From the NCBI GenBank assembly GCA_963669155.1, contig OZ022577.1:13008215-13072214 (forward strand): 64,000 nucleotides of DNA, in the 5' to 3' direction. Of this stretch, positions 34,766 through 46,000 are shown piece after piece; the stretch's first letter is position 1, and each line of letters starts with the position of its first letter. The translations under genes were made by a program, and so were the position numbers. The notes beneath the pieces were generated by a model. The model saw only the letters and a list, made by a program, of their open reading frames with translations, searched no databases and had not been told where the DNA came from. The stretch comes from Arbacia lixula. Lineage: Eukaryota; Echinodermata; Echinoidea; Arbacioida; Arbaciidae.

Positions 34766-37100
34766 ATGTGTGTGTGTTTGTGTGTGCGCGCGCGCATACC
34801 GGAACATCTGCGTGTCCAGTGACCTCGGGTCAGTATGGTCAGTGGATGGCGCCACGAGCGCAAGACCAGTGGTGAATGGGGTGATGCTTCATAATCTTAC
34901 ACTATTACGCTTATAGCATTTAGTTTTGTATACATAAATATTCGTTTATATATAGAAATAATTCAAGCAAACGAAACTTTCTCAATACTCATTTCTTCTA
35001 ACATATAATGGGTATCCTAAGAACTATTCTTTGTATTATATGTCATCTCATTACGTTACTTTTATTGGGAAGAAGCTAACACTATTATAAAATGTTACCT
35101 GCAAGATGGTTCGCTCTGCATACCATCTTAAGTCCTTCTCTGCTACACTCCACACTGCTCTGTGGAATGGTGCGTATTACCGGTGCAACAATGCATCAAT
35201 GGTATCTACAGAGTTTCAGAGGAAAGTACATGTACTTTCTCTTCGTTCAGATACATCCATGATCGGCTGAACGATTCAGAGCTTGAAGAGCATGAACAAA
35301 CCACAACAACTTTTAATTGTTAACCTCATTACCGTTCAATCTGAGAACCATTATTTTATCAATGTGATGTGTGTACAGGTTCATCTGTCACGCTTCCCTG
35401 TCTGTCGATTGATCCTTCAAATCATCAGATCCTATCCTCTAGAACTCATTAGCATTCATGACCATGTAAATGGCATCGTGAAACCCTCTCAGTACCATGC
35501 CACATCAATGCCATTTAGTTCGTACACAATTCTGCACCATAGGTCATGAGAGGGTTAAAAGGGTTGTCCATGCAGGCTTCCCCGGTCTCACCTGCTTATT
35601 CATGAGGAAGTAGATGATGGGGTTGTAGACGGTGCAGAGCTTGGCGAAGAAAGGAGGGAGAGTACCAGCCACAGGCCCAACCACTGCACCCTTGCCGAAA
35701 GTGACGTACAGAGCGAAGACGGCGTAGGGCATCCAGGCGAAGAGGAAGGCGCAGATCATTAGAAGCACCATCTTTGTGACCTTCCGGTCCGCTTTGGCCT
35801 CAGACGAAAGGGCGGCCTGGGTCTGCGAGAGCTGTAGGGACATTGGGATATGACACGATATGATATATGTTATGATGAGATGTCATACGATATTGATATG
35901 ATATGCTGTGGTGTGGTATGATGTTATGTGATGTGATGTGATGTGATGTGATGTGATGTGGTGTGGTGTGGTGTGGTGTGGTGTGGTGTGGTGTGGTGTG
36001 GTGTGGTGTGGTGTGGTGTGGTGTGGTGTGGTGTGGTATGATGTTATGTGATGTGATGTGATGTGATGTGGTGTGGTGTGGTGTGGTGTGGTGTGGTGTG
36101 GTATGATGTTATGTGATGTGATGTGATGTGGTGTGGTGTGGTGTGGTGTGGTGTGGTGTGGTGTGGTGTGGTGTGGTGTGATGTGGTGTGGTGTGGTGTG
36201 GTATGATGTTATGTGATGTGATGTGATGTGGTGTGGTGTGGTGTGGTGTGGTGTGATGTGATGTTTTGATGTGATGTGATGTGGTGTGGTGTGGTGTGAC
36301 GTGACGTGATGTGATCGCAGAGGAACTAGCTTCTTCCTCATTCACCGTCCCACCCTCACCTCCTCGTCGTCTCTCTCTTTAGCTGCCCCGTCCCAACCCC
36401 TAACTCTCTATTCCTCTCCGTCACACTCTCATCTCTTCATCCACTCTTTACCTCCTGTCCCCACATCTAACCATCTACTCCTTTCTCTCTGTCCCACTCT
36501 CACCCCTCATCCTCTTCTCCCTGCGCCTCGCACCCACCCTACCCCCTGCCCCCACCACCTCCCACCTTTTTGACTGCGTAAACCAGCAGGCCGTACGAGA
36601 AGATGATGATTGACAGGGGAATCACAAGGACCATGACGAAGATGAAGATGATGTAAGACGTATCTCCTGGTTTGCTGGAGTTCCAGGCTACAGCACAAGC
36701 TGAAGTGGAGCAAAATAACAAAATATTAATTTCACAACGTGACTACCAGTACGTTTTGAAGAAGATCACATCTACTAATGAGCATGCAATTCAAAGCTCT
36801 AACCCCCACGAATAATGGAAAGAAACCATGGTAATAATGTGATTTGAATACAAAATGGAAATACAACCAGAAGAACAAATCCGAGAGAGTAAAGAAAAAT
36901 CAGACTATGACGATATAATTTGTAAAGACAGTTTTTCTGAATTATTACAACTGTCTTTCCTTTGCCTAAATGTGACGTGTATATGCAGTAATCAAAAGTC
37001 TCCGATCAGAGCATGATGGGGGGGGGGCTCTGTCCTCATGTTTAAACTCGATTTTATTATTGATTCCGAGAGAGAGAGAAGGGGAGGGGAGAGAGAGGGG

Positions 37101-37136
<36 letters not shown>

Positions 37137-37183
37137 GGAGAGAGGGGGAGAGAGAGAGGGGGGGGGGAGAGAGAGAGAAAGAG

Positions 37184-37231
<48 letters not shown>

Positions 37232-40200
37232 AGAAAGTCACATTGACATTTTGTATGATTAACTTTTTGTGTACCACTGGTGTATTTTAGCCCGAGTAAT
37301 ACACACAAATTCCATAGAGCCGCGGTTTTTGTGGTTCCCAAAGGGCTTACACTGGACTATCGTGACTCAACACAGACTACTTGCATACATGTGCTCGGTC
37401 CTTCGTAGGTGTAGTAGCTCCACCCGAAGAGTGGCGGTAGGCACACGATCAGGGAGTAGAGCCACGACAAGGCGATGAAGAAGATGGCCCATCCGTGCGT
37501 CATCTTCTGTGCCGTGAACGGTCTGACCACGAGCAGGCACCGGTGCACCGATAGCACAGCCATGATGACAATCTGCTCGGTGCCTGTTGGGCCCGTGGCG
37601 CGGTTGACCATGTATGACCACGATTATGACGAGGACGTTCATGATGATCATGGATATGATTATGACGGTGATATGGAAGCCGGCATTTTTTCATCACGGA
37701 GTGTATTCATGACGACAAAGATGACAAGTCGTAGCAATATTTAAAATCACGTAAGGATAAACAAAAATAAAAAAATATTTCTAATCAACAGAGAGCATCG
37801 TTCAGTATTTGAATGTTGAGGGTGATGGAGAATGTTAAGTCCAAAATCCGCAAATGGATCAAATGTGTTGTTTTCGACAATGGTGATGCAATGCAATAAG
37901 CCGTACACGCGTTTCCAGGGAGACAATTGTGAAACGAAAACAAGATAATCGCGAGTTGTCATAATAAAGTCCATGATGGCAATTGTTTGTATAAACGATG
38001 CCATAATCCAGATGGTAATGTTTAAGGTTTCCCAGGGGTTGCGGAAAGTGAATAGCGTCGACACAAACAAAGAATCATTGGTGATCTCCACACGATAACC
38101 ATGGACGAAGGAATGAATAAGACGGTCATGTCAACAGCAAACAAATTGGTTGGTTTAGATTAACAGAAAGCGACGCGATGATAATGACGCATTAATCGAC
38201 GTCATTGTTATAGGTAAAATGTCATGGATAGGATGGTGTCACGTTGAAGTGCGAGGTGATTTAAAAGAGACGGCGTATTCCGTGGCAACGTGACAGCGCA
38301 GATGGGCGGACCATGGAAGGGAAAATATGAACGGTCATGAGAGATGTAATCACAATATGTATTGGGGAGTACAAATAGACAAATATCATATATAGATAAT
38401 AGCGGTTATATTTTTTTTCATGTAATAATATAGTATTCGCTCATCTCTGCTTGTACTCTGTATAGAGTACCGAAGTGTTGCGTCAAATAAGCATGTTGTC
38501 AAGACAACTGGCTCTAAACTATGTGGAAAGAGCAAATATCGGTGATCATAGCGGGGACTCTCATTGGGAGTGTCCGATACTAGCCCCCTAGAACACTGCG
38601 GGACCAGTGAAAAATCTCACTTACGTGATGTCGTTACGAACCAGAACCCGGTATGACAACGAATATGATGACACCACCAAGACCACTTCGGTACTCTATT
38701 AATGTTTCCAAAGAGTGCCGATTATAAGGCTGTTTTCAGGGATGCGATGAATGTTAACCTGCAGTCTCACATCTTCCAACAAAAGATATCAGACTCCTTT
38801 TTTTGGTTCGAACCAGTCACTCAGTGTGTGTTGACGAATGTGTGTATCATTTATGTAGAAATGCATCCGTGACGCATAGAGAGAGAGCTACGCCCAAAAT
38901 GTCAGTAATTTGTAAAGCTACCATTGTACGAAAAACAGTTTCGAGGATGTGATTTGAAGTTGTACATTATAGTTACCATCTATGATCCATGAGTAAGTCT
39001 TCTAAATGAGCAGTAACTTCTTTGGCACTTCATAAATTATATAAGAAACGAGGGCTGCTTCAGAAACCATTTTGATACAAGATTCGAAGAAGCAAACTTC
39101 ACACCGCGACGTAAGCTTTTTCTAGTATTTCCGAATAGAAGTATGCCACAATATACATGGTATGTATACACATATAAATGTAAATGTAAATGTAAATGTA
39201 AATACATACAAATTAATGAAGACGCCGGGGAAGAAAGTTTATCAATATTTCGGTCTTAGACCTTTATCAAGAATCTAATTACCATTCTTGATAAAGGTCT
39301 AAGACCAAATATTGATAAACTTTCTCCAGCGTCTCCATCAATTTGTTTGTATTTACATTAATTTTTTAGCGCCATCGCAACCTCATTTATTCTTACATAT
39401 ATATATATATCAATCGATTGAGTCAGTTTATTCAACACGATAAAATAATAATGAAAGGGCTTTCAGGTGAAATCTAAGTCAGGAACGAAACGTTTAGGTG
39501 TATACCTAGAAGTAAGGATAGCGTGTTACATTCTGTAAATGAATGAGTGCAAAACAGGTCAGAACATGCTATTGAAACCAGAGGTATTCAAACTGGCATC
39601 TACTGCTCACCGGGCAGCCAATTGTGGTCGATGGAAAAGACACATTGAAATACATGTAGTAGCATAGTAACTTTGACACCGTGCGAATACAAGCCACCGC
39701 GGACGACACGATTTTGCCACGACTCTGCAGTAGTAGGTTAAAGGTTACAGGTTATCACACTTCACAAGTCATCGGCTTTCTGGTGATACCTTATATTCAT
39801 TATTCTTTAAAGTTGTTTATTTTTGTTTGTTAAATGAATAAAGAATTGGATTGACAGTCATAGTAAGAACCTACGACTGGAAATGTGACGTCACCTACTT
39901 GTACAAATCCCATGACTGGGTCCTAAGATTCAACCAGTCGCAGAGTCGTAGGACTGATCAGATCGTGTCGTCTGCAGTGGTCTTAAGATAAATGACGACC
40001 AGACGACCAACAGACACGGCAAGCGCTAGATGCTGCCAATGCGATATCGAACCCCGAAGTCTTACCGGCAACGAAGACGAGGAGGGCGTACAGGGTGCAG
40101 CCCACGTCACCGAACAACCAATGGCCGGCGACGTTGGAGGCAAAGGTGAATGGTGAGGCGAAGCACGAAATGATGAGGTCACTGAGACTGACGTTGAAGA

Positions 40201-40546
40201 GGAAACTGTTGATAGGGTTGCGCAGGGCAGGGACCCGAGCGAAGAGCAGCATGACGATGCCGTTGTTGAGGATGCCGAAGATGGTAAGAAAGCCGGTGTA
40301 GATGGCCAGGACCATGTACGTCGTGTCGGACACTGTCACGATCATGTTGTTGGGCACGATGGCCGTCGTGCTCGCCACCGTCATCACCGTGCTGTTACCG
40401 CTGAACATGCTCACTGTGGTCACGATATTCGTCATCCAGTGCGAGATTGACGATGACCACGCGTTCCCAGCGTCGAATGCGGTCGTCGGTGTCGGTATTG
40501 GTGCCGATAATGTGCTTGTCGAAGGCCCGCTGAAATTCATTTCCAT
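34168..40546 (-). CDS. Ciliary-type opsin, complete five-exon gene, 503 aa
   Basis: Light-sensing seven-helix GPCR that should bind retinal through a Schiff base in a photoreceptor membrane. Exons on the minus strand are 40066-40546, 37389-37583, 36566-36699, 35592-35831 and 34168-34629; all junctions are GT-AG and in phase, giving 503 residues. Visible marks (bovine rhodopsin number in brackets): TM3 Cys150 (110), Tyr153 (113, so no vertebrate counterion), Glu221 (181 counterion), Cys227 (187), Trp303 (265), retinal Lys334 (296), NPIIY 340-344, helix-8 start FK and palmitoyl Cys360-361 (322-323). The E/DRY motif reads His174-Arg175-Cys176. The N-terminus has Asn-X-Ser/Thr sites; the tail after CCGEN is about 140 residues and Ser/Thr-rich. 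Two introns fall where vertebrate rhodopsin has them. Start chosen at 40546 (MEMNF); an in-frame ATG at 40741 would add 65 residues. Opsin identity is certain; assignment to the echinoderm c-opsin (opsin1) group is an inference. Confidence 0.95.
34680..34797. repeat. TG/CA microsatellite in opsin intron 4
   Basis: TG-rich on the plus strand, hence CA-rich in the opsin transcript, starting about 50 bases upstream of the exon 5 acceptor. Confidence 0.95.
35484..35554. mobile_element. 71-bp piggyBac-like micro-element in opsin intron 4
   Basis: CCCTCTCAGTACCATGCC at the left and GAGAGGG at the right followed by TTAA (35555-35558): a minimal relative of the 27325-27640 element, only 37 bases from the exon 4 donor. 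Confidence 0.65.
35592..35831 (-). CDS. Opsin exon 4 (loop 3, TM6, TM7 with retinal Lys)
   Basis: Encodes 80 residues: loop 3 (LSQTQAALSSEAKADRKVTK), TM6 with FAWMPYAVFALY, and TM7 with PPFFAKLCTVYNPIIY. Asp285 aligns with Glu247 of the ionic lock. The acceptor is CCCTACAG and the donor is CAG|GTGAGA after MNKQ, phase 0, the same codon as the last vertebrate rhodopsin intron. Confidence 0.94.
35906..36305. repeat. Pentanucleotide array with higher-order blocks, opsin intron 3
   Basis: About 400 bases of GTGTG and ATGTG units. A block starting GTATGATGTTATGTG recurs at about 35917, 36037, 36101 and 36202, each followed by ATGTG and then GTGTG runs, so repeats are nested. In the transcript the array is CACAC/CACAT and ends about 75 bases from the exon 4 acceptor. 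Confidence 0.95.
36306..36565 (-). other. CT-rich part of opsin intron 3 (near donor)
   Basis: Pyrimidine-rich plus strand (purine-rich in the transcript) with no other feature. Confidence 0.5.
36566..36699 (-). CDS. Opsin exon 3 (loop 2 to TM5)
   Basis: Starts after ACTTCAG with (T)CT-TGT giving Ser226-Cys227, then TM5 with VLVIPLS and FSYGLLVYAVKK. The donor is AAG|GTGGGA, phase 0. Extracellular loop 2 is two residues shorter than in bovine rhodopsin, so the numbering offset changes from 40 to 38. Confidence 0.9.
37069..37232. repeat. GA/G-rich array in opsin intron 2
   Basis: GA dinucleotide runs broken by G-runs, CT-rich in the transcript. Confidence 0.95.
37389..37583 (-). CDS. Opsin exon 2 (TM3-TM4, start of extracellular loop 2)
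   Basis: Encodes GTEQIVIMAV onward, the HRC motif, TM4 with WLYSLIV, and PPLFGWSYY up to EGPST. The acceptor is AACAG|GC. The donor is best read as ACAT|GTATGC (phase 1), because only this junction restores the family pattern EGxxTSC with Glu181 and Cys187 correctly spaced; reading on would lose the Cys spacing. Confidence 0.9.
38466..38699. repeat. Dispersed repeat with AGAGTACCGAAG inverted ends
   Basis: AGAGTACCGAAG at 38466 is inverted at 38688-38699. The interior (GGACCAGTGAAA...GATGTCGTTACGAACCAG) recurs with divergence at 52895-53095. Confidence 0.7.
39199..39354. repeat. Long hairpin, about 70-bp arms, about 10-base loop
   Basis: GTCTTAGACCTTTATCAAGA and flanks pair with their inverse after the short loop near 39273-39283. 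Located in opsin intron 1, so it would be transcribed. Confidence 0.9.
40066..40546 (-). CDS. Opsin exon 1 (N-terminus, TM1-TM3 start)
   Basis: Encodes residues 1-160 plus one base. It holds a long glycosylatable N-terminus, TM1 (about 76-100), TM2 with NVSLSDL (118-124), and the TM3 start with Cys150. The donor is G|GTAAGA at 40065, phase 1, equivalent to the vertebrate rhodopsin intron after residue 120/121. Confidence 0.92.
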
Positions 40547-41406
40547 AACCTGGTTTGCCTTTTGGTAAAAATGAACAAAGAAAAGATGAACGTGTTTTCC
40601 GTTGAGATGTATAATGTGATGCGATATAGTGAGTTTTAGATCAACACGATGTTGACGTGGAAAATCGTGTGAGATATGGAGTGGACAAGGGTGAGTTGTT
40701 TCTGTCGAGTTTAAAATGAACCTGTCCAGGTCCACGCTCACGTCTCTATTACCTTTGTGTCAGTTTTAGCCAAGAACGACTACTCAAGATGTAGCACCTT
40801 GATGACTTACAGCGAAAACTATAGAATATTCAGAACGAGAACAAAGAGCATAGCAACGTAACACAAACACATAGAAGAAATAAAGACCATAGCAAAGTGA
40901 TTGGACGTCTCCAAGACGCCATCGACCGTCAAGAGAGCAAAGATGGCTACCTCGAACAACACCCCAACTGAAAATCTCTTCAGTTCATTTGGAACGCCGT
41001 CCCTCCCCCCCCCCCCCAAAAAAAAAAGAACATAAAATCTATTGACGACGACATCGACCTGTCATTGGATTTTCAAAGCAGAACGTACCTGTAAGCCGTA
41101 CACGTCGGATCAGAAATGTAAAAGGGGGCCGCCGTCACGAAGAATAAAATTGCAATTACATCCACGAAAACATAATATGCTTAATGAATGTTGTTCTCTT
41201 ATCTTTGTTATACATCTCATTATATTGAAATGAGAGATAAATAATGATAATACATGTACAAATAACAATCCTCCTTAACCCGACTCAGTCGATGTATCAA
41301 TACGTTAAGTTAAAACTGTTAAGTTAAAAGTTTTCAAGTGATATACCACATGGATTTACTATGATCTCTTTTGATTATTTTTGTACCAAGATGAACGGGA
41401 AGGATA
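40547..41406. other. 5' flank of the opsin gene
   Basis: No TATA box assigned. 40547-40741 is open in the opsin frame and could be 5' UTR or extra N-terminus. A 66-codon hydrophobic minus frame at 40819-41019 starts at a C/G homopolymer and is not accepted. Confidence 0.4.
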
Positions 41407-41888
41407 CTGAAATTTCACTCACATATCATGACAATAGTGCTCTTTGAAGAATTGTTTTGGATTGAAACTTTGGGAGAAATTGCGCTTCGAATATCGCTCA
41501 GTAAAACATCGCCCATTCACATCACTGAGCCTTAAAGCGGCCACAACTGATCATGTGCGATATCTCCGTCAATCCAATGAGTGCAGTTCCGACATTTCAC
41601 CAGTATTGCGTCTCGATCACGTGCTTTCGAGTGGAACGAACAAATGACAACTTTCTGCCATCGACGGGAAAATCATGGACGTACGAATGCAAGTTGAAAA
41701 ACACACATTTTGTACGAGAATGTTCAATTGTCAAATATTTCCATTTTTGCCGTATTTTTCCTCCGAAAATCGTGCATTTTGTTTACTAATGCGTTAATAC
41801 ACAACAAATAACGCATCCAACCTCCGATAACGCACATTGAACAGAAAGACGCGGAGCCGGTTTCAAGAGTAGGGGCCGCTTTCAGTGG
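41407..41888. repeat. Dispersed repeat, second copy (see 15618-16096)
   Basis: Shares GATGTGCGATATCTCCGTCA-type blocks with the first copy, in the same orientation and throughout. The inverted ends are more worn here. Confidence 0.75.
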
Positions 41889-43341
41889 ACCACTCACTTC
41901 ACGTAATTCCCATAGAGAAGCAAGCAAGTTGGCATAATACAGGGTTCTTAACCCACGTACTCACATGTGTGAAGCTTTTAACGCACGTTCCACGCTTACC
42001 ACGCTGCTTATGTTAGGCGACGCCATGGACAGATGAAATCGACACACAATCATGACAACCCCAAAGACTTTACACGCGAAGATCCGGCTCGACTCGATAT
42101 GCTGCCAAGATTATAGGTAGCTTATCTTGAGACGAAAGGAAGCGCGCTCTTACTTTACATTCCACGGGGGATGAACCACATAAGCGACGGCATGAGGCTA
42201 ATAGCGTGACAGACGTACTCAATATCAGGTATTTTGGCTTTGTCGTCATGGTAGCATATCTTAGCTGAAGTTCGTCAAACTGTATTAACGTGCGCGCTTG
42301 TTAAAAAAACTTTCTTAGCTTTCTTAGTGTGTGTGTGTGTGTGTGCGTGTGTGCGTGTTTGTGTGTGTTCATTTGTGTGTGTTCGTTCGTGTGCGCTATG
42401 ATTTATGTAATAATTATGTTTGAATGAAATAAAAAATAAAGAGTACTGAAAAACAAATGTATGTATGGGATATATCAATATATCAATAGCCAATGATATG
42501 TGATACTTTGATGAAAATTATTACTATTGTAATAAATATAGGTTTATATTGTAATTACTGTTTATTTCGAAAAAGAAAGAAAATAAAAGATTGACCAAAA
42601 AAAAAGTAAGGGAGTAATACAACGATTATTCGGTTGGAGCGGATCTTTAAAACCGGAGATAAGGAAACGCGCAGCGGAATTGTATGAAAGGTTATAGTAT
42701 CATTCGGAACCCATTCATCATGTTCATGTGGTGTCCAAACCAAAATCACGCCTCCGAATGTCGGACTACTAGGTACTAAACTACTGCAAACTAAACCACA
42801 CAATCATTACTACACGCCTCCATTACTAGTCCAGATACTGGCCGTATTTTATCGTCCGCTTATTCTCCCACACACATTACGCCACTGATTCACTTAGTAC
42901 GCACACCGCGCCAGACCACTGATAGCGCGACTCCACGAATCTGTCCGCCAGAAAGGGTGAAAAATGTTGTATGTGATGCGTCACCAAAGTTCGTTGTCGG
43001 CGGAATGCTAAATACAGTCCAGGGGTGGACTACTCCATCACATGACAATCTTCGCATCATCTCGATCAATCTCTACTAGAGGATTAAACTTAGAGATTGT
43101 AAGGATCTTTACAAAATCAATGTAAATATATTGACAATACAGTAAGCAAATAATTATGCATAATATAATTTCTAAAGAACATTATGAAATATAGGGCAAT
43201 TATTCAAAATTACATGATGATGGCATATTAGCTAATAATTGTTAAATAACACCATATCGTAATAGCACAAACACCATGAAAACCCAAAGGTGTGAAACAA
43301 AACATCCTGATGGGGAGTGTTTATTTTAAGAATTGTTTGTG

Positions 43342-43390
<49 letters not shown>

Positions 43391-44966
43391 TTGCATGCGT
43401 ATGTGTGTATGTGTATGTATGCGCGTGATCTAAAAGTTATAGTAGCCAATTGTTTTACGGTGGGCGTTGCACGGGTACCCCTTACTTACTAGACAATAAA
43501 GCCCTCCCAACTGATTATACATCTTAAACCCAGATCTGATATCGCTCGAATGTAATATCCCTTGAGCAATATTTGAGATACTATATATACACCCATTAAT
43601 TGCATAATGAAGTTGGTGGAGAAATTCTCCCGGCCAAACTGCATTATAAACGACAAGTGTTTAATAATTAATGCCTTGGATAAAATGAGCGTTTTGAGGT
43701 GTTCTTTATTTAGAAGCGTATCATTCTACTCTAAAAAAAAGAATCAACGCACGAAGGACACGGAAAATACGGTCGTCAGTGAGAAATCGTTATTGTCTCC
43801 GGGCATTAAAGACTGCTGCGGATTGCGAGTGAAGATATCAACGACGAAAAAGCAAGTCAGACAATTCCCACGTTACCATGGCAGTTTCTGACTATGATTT
43901 ATGTCTTTGACTTACGGAAGCAATGGTGACGAATCGATTGACATAATTTAAATATGGCGTAATTAAGGAAGTGAGATGGCTGAGAGACTCGAACTTAAGA
44001 CACGTGCATATTCCGGCATTTTGAATATCAAGGGGGAGGGGGGGATGTATTTATAGAAACGAGTCGTGTTGCAACGTCCAATCAGGTGATTATAAAGCGA
44101 CCTGGCTCGTATTATGCCTCCGTGTTTCATCGGGGTTGTGGAAGTTCAGCACGAAATGCAAACGTGAATTGAGAGTCCAGCATATAACCAAGGATTTTTC
44201 ACCAATGGACATCCACCTGCCGTTTAATTAATGCAGATTCATTGTACTCTCCTTCTAGTCACAAAAAACGCTTAACAAATTTTTTCTCTTTGATCCCCCA
44301 TGTTCAAATCCGCCGATTCTGTGGGTGATTTTTGCCTGGATTTGACGTATAAACAAAATCGGATGCGCAGAAGAATTTGGGGAAATACCCTTACCCCATA
44401 TGCTTGCGCAGTTGTGACATGTAATACCTACGATGCATCTATAAAGATTCAATCGAGGAATTATGTTACAATATGGCAAAAAGGCTCTCAACGTGATATG
44501 AAGCAGTTCGCCCGTCCTTATTAACTACATAACAAGCACTTAGTGGCAAAATTAAAAGCAGCAAAAGCTGAAATGAATGCATGTATAGGAACGCGCATGA
44601 CCTATCTTAAAATCCAGGTGAACGCAATCGCGTATGCATCATATTGTTGAGAGCAGCTGCTAGTCATGAACATTAAGTGGCGCCATCAAACCTTGTTCAA
44701 AGCGATGTATATTCATGTACTTAAACATCCTTGATATAACTATACTTCAATGGCGCACACAGGCTGGAGTGTGGCTTGAAATGGGATGGGACGGCGGGCG
44801 GAGCTGATTCAGAGCGTAGCCACTGGTTAGTTCAATGAATTTTCGTGTACATTATAGCCTACATTTGTAAATTATGTGTGCGTTAGGATTTTATGATGAA
44901 AGGTAATGCATTTTTCTGTAAATGTTAAAGCTACATCCAATGACGGGACCTTATATTCGTGTTTAA
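41889..44966. other. Intergenic with two TG microsatellites
   Basis: TG-rich arrays at about 42326-42395 and 43336-43386. A 94-codon plus frame (43607-43891) matches no known domain. Nothing else recognised until the repeat near 44930. Confidence 0.4.
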
Positions 44967-45331
44967 AGGGCATATACTGTACTGGGAAGGCAAAAAAGCC
45001 TTCAAAATGTAATTGTTAGCAATCTTCTTGCCAATGGTCTTAAATTCATGTATTGTCTATTTTAGAAGCTTGCTGAAAGTTATTTGCCCTCAAATGATTT
45101 ACATTTGGAGTTATGAGTGATTAAATCACAAATCCTCAAAATGTTCGGGCCGAACATTTTGAGAATTTAATCATTAATCATTAATTACTCCATATATGGA
45201 TAATTTGAGGGCAAATAACTTTCAGCAAGCTTCTAAAATAGACAATACATGAATTTAAGACCATTGACAAGAAGATTGCTAACAATTACATTTTGAAGGC
45301 CTTTTTGCCTTCCCAGTACAGTATATGCCCT
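44967..45331. mobile_element. MITE family E, 365 bp, TTAA target duplication
   Basis: Arms of about 160 bp start AGGGCATATACTGTACTGGG and end in the exact inverse, with TTAA at 44963-44966 and 45332-45335. The centre is a palindrome around TTCGGGCCGAA. It is inserted inside the older repeat that recurs at 54310-54960. Confidence 0.92.
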
Positions 45332-46000
45332 TTAAATGTGTGTAAAGAAATAGGGAATTTACAAATACCAATCTTAGGTGATAATCCATGAACAATATAC
45401 AGCTCACATTAGCTCTGCTTTATAAGTACGATAAAAGCATCTACCTTCCACCTGTGTCTATGAACACGATAACGACTACATGCCGTTTAATGTTAGCAAA
45501 ACAATTTCGTTAAAAGGAAAAGACACATTGCTAAGAGATTGTATGTGACCTTGACCTCAGATTGCTTGTATAAATCCCCAATCACTTATCCAATACCTCT
45601 ATGATCTTAATTTTATCATGTCAAAACCATATTAATCAAAATCGCTTAAGAACAGTATAAACTTTTTCCTTAAAAATAGACTGCATTATGACATCTCGCA
45701 ATGAAATAAATGGGATGGCGGCCATCCTCGATATGCTAATCGGGATCACATGGGATACTGTTTCCTGCTTGTTAGTCCTGAATTCTATAAAAAAAAAATA
45801 TTATGTATATTTTAGGCGTTACCACGTAAAAACATAATTCCAGGTGATGCGCGGCATCCCACCTTTCGTCCTAGAGTTTCAAGTTTTAGGCAATACAATA
45901 TTACTGAAATAACGGCAAAATCCTGCCTTGCATTGGTGTTTTGATAGTGTTCTAAATAATAGAGTGCGTATCATCTTTTAAGTTAACATTAATTTTTGAT
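45332..46000 (+). repeat. Dispersed repeat F, host of the family E insertion
   Basis: Matches the reverse complement of 54310-54960 at roughly 75-80% by eye (for example GGCAAAATCCTGCCTTGCAT; ATTGCTTGTATAAATCCCC). The part before 44963 (CAATGACGGGA) also belongs to it. Confidence 0.75.

Larger units (their letters stand above)
37584..40065 (-). other. Opsin intron 1 (2482 bases)
   Basis: The longest opsin intron. Contains a 114-codon minus frame (37747-38091) of unknown meaning, a dispersed repeat at 38466-38699, a GTAAAT array at 39177-39202 and a hairpin at 39199-39354. Confidence 0.85.

Noticed and set aside
35883-36345. 152-codon His/Thr-rich minus frame
   Set aside because: It is a translation of the pentanucleotide array inside an opsin intron.
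36109-36345. Regular array considered as CRISPR or satellite centromere
   Set aside because: Units are 5 bases without spacers; eukaryotic intron microsatellite.
37747-38091. 114-codon hydrophobic minus frame in opsin intron 1
   Set aside because: AT-rich codons, no domain, no splice signals joining it to the opsin; opsin exons 1 and 2 join directly in frame.
40819-41019. 66-codon two-helix minus frame upstream of the opsin
   Set aside because: It starts inside a homopolymer run and shows no motif; probably chance.
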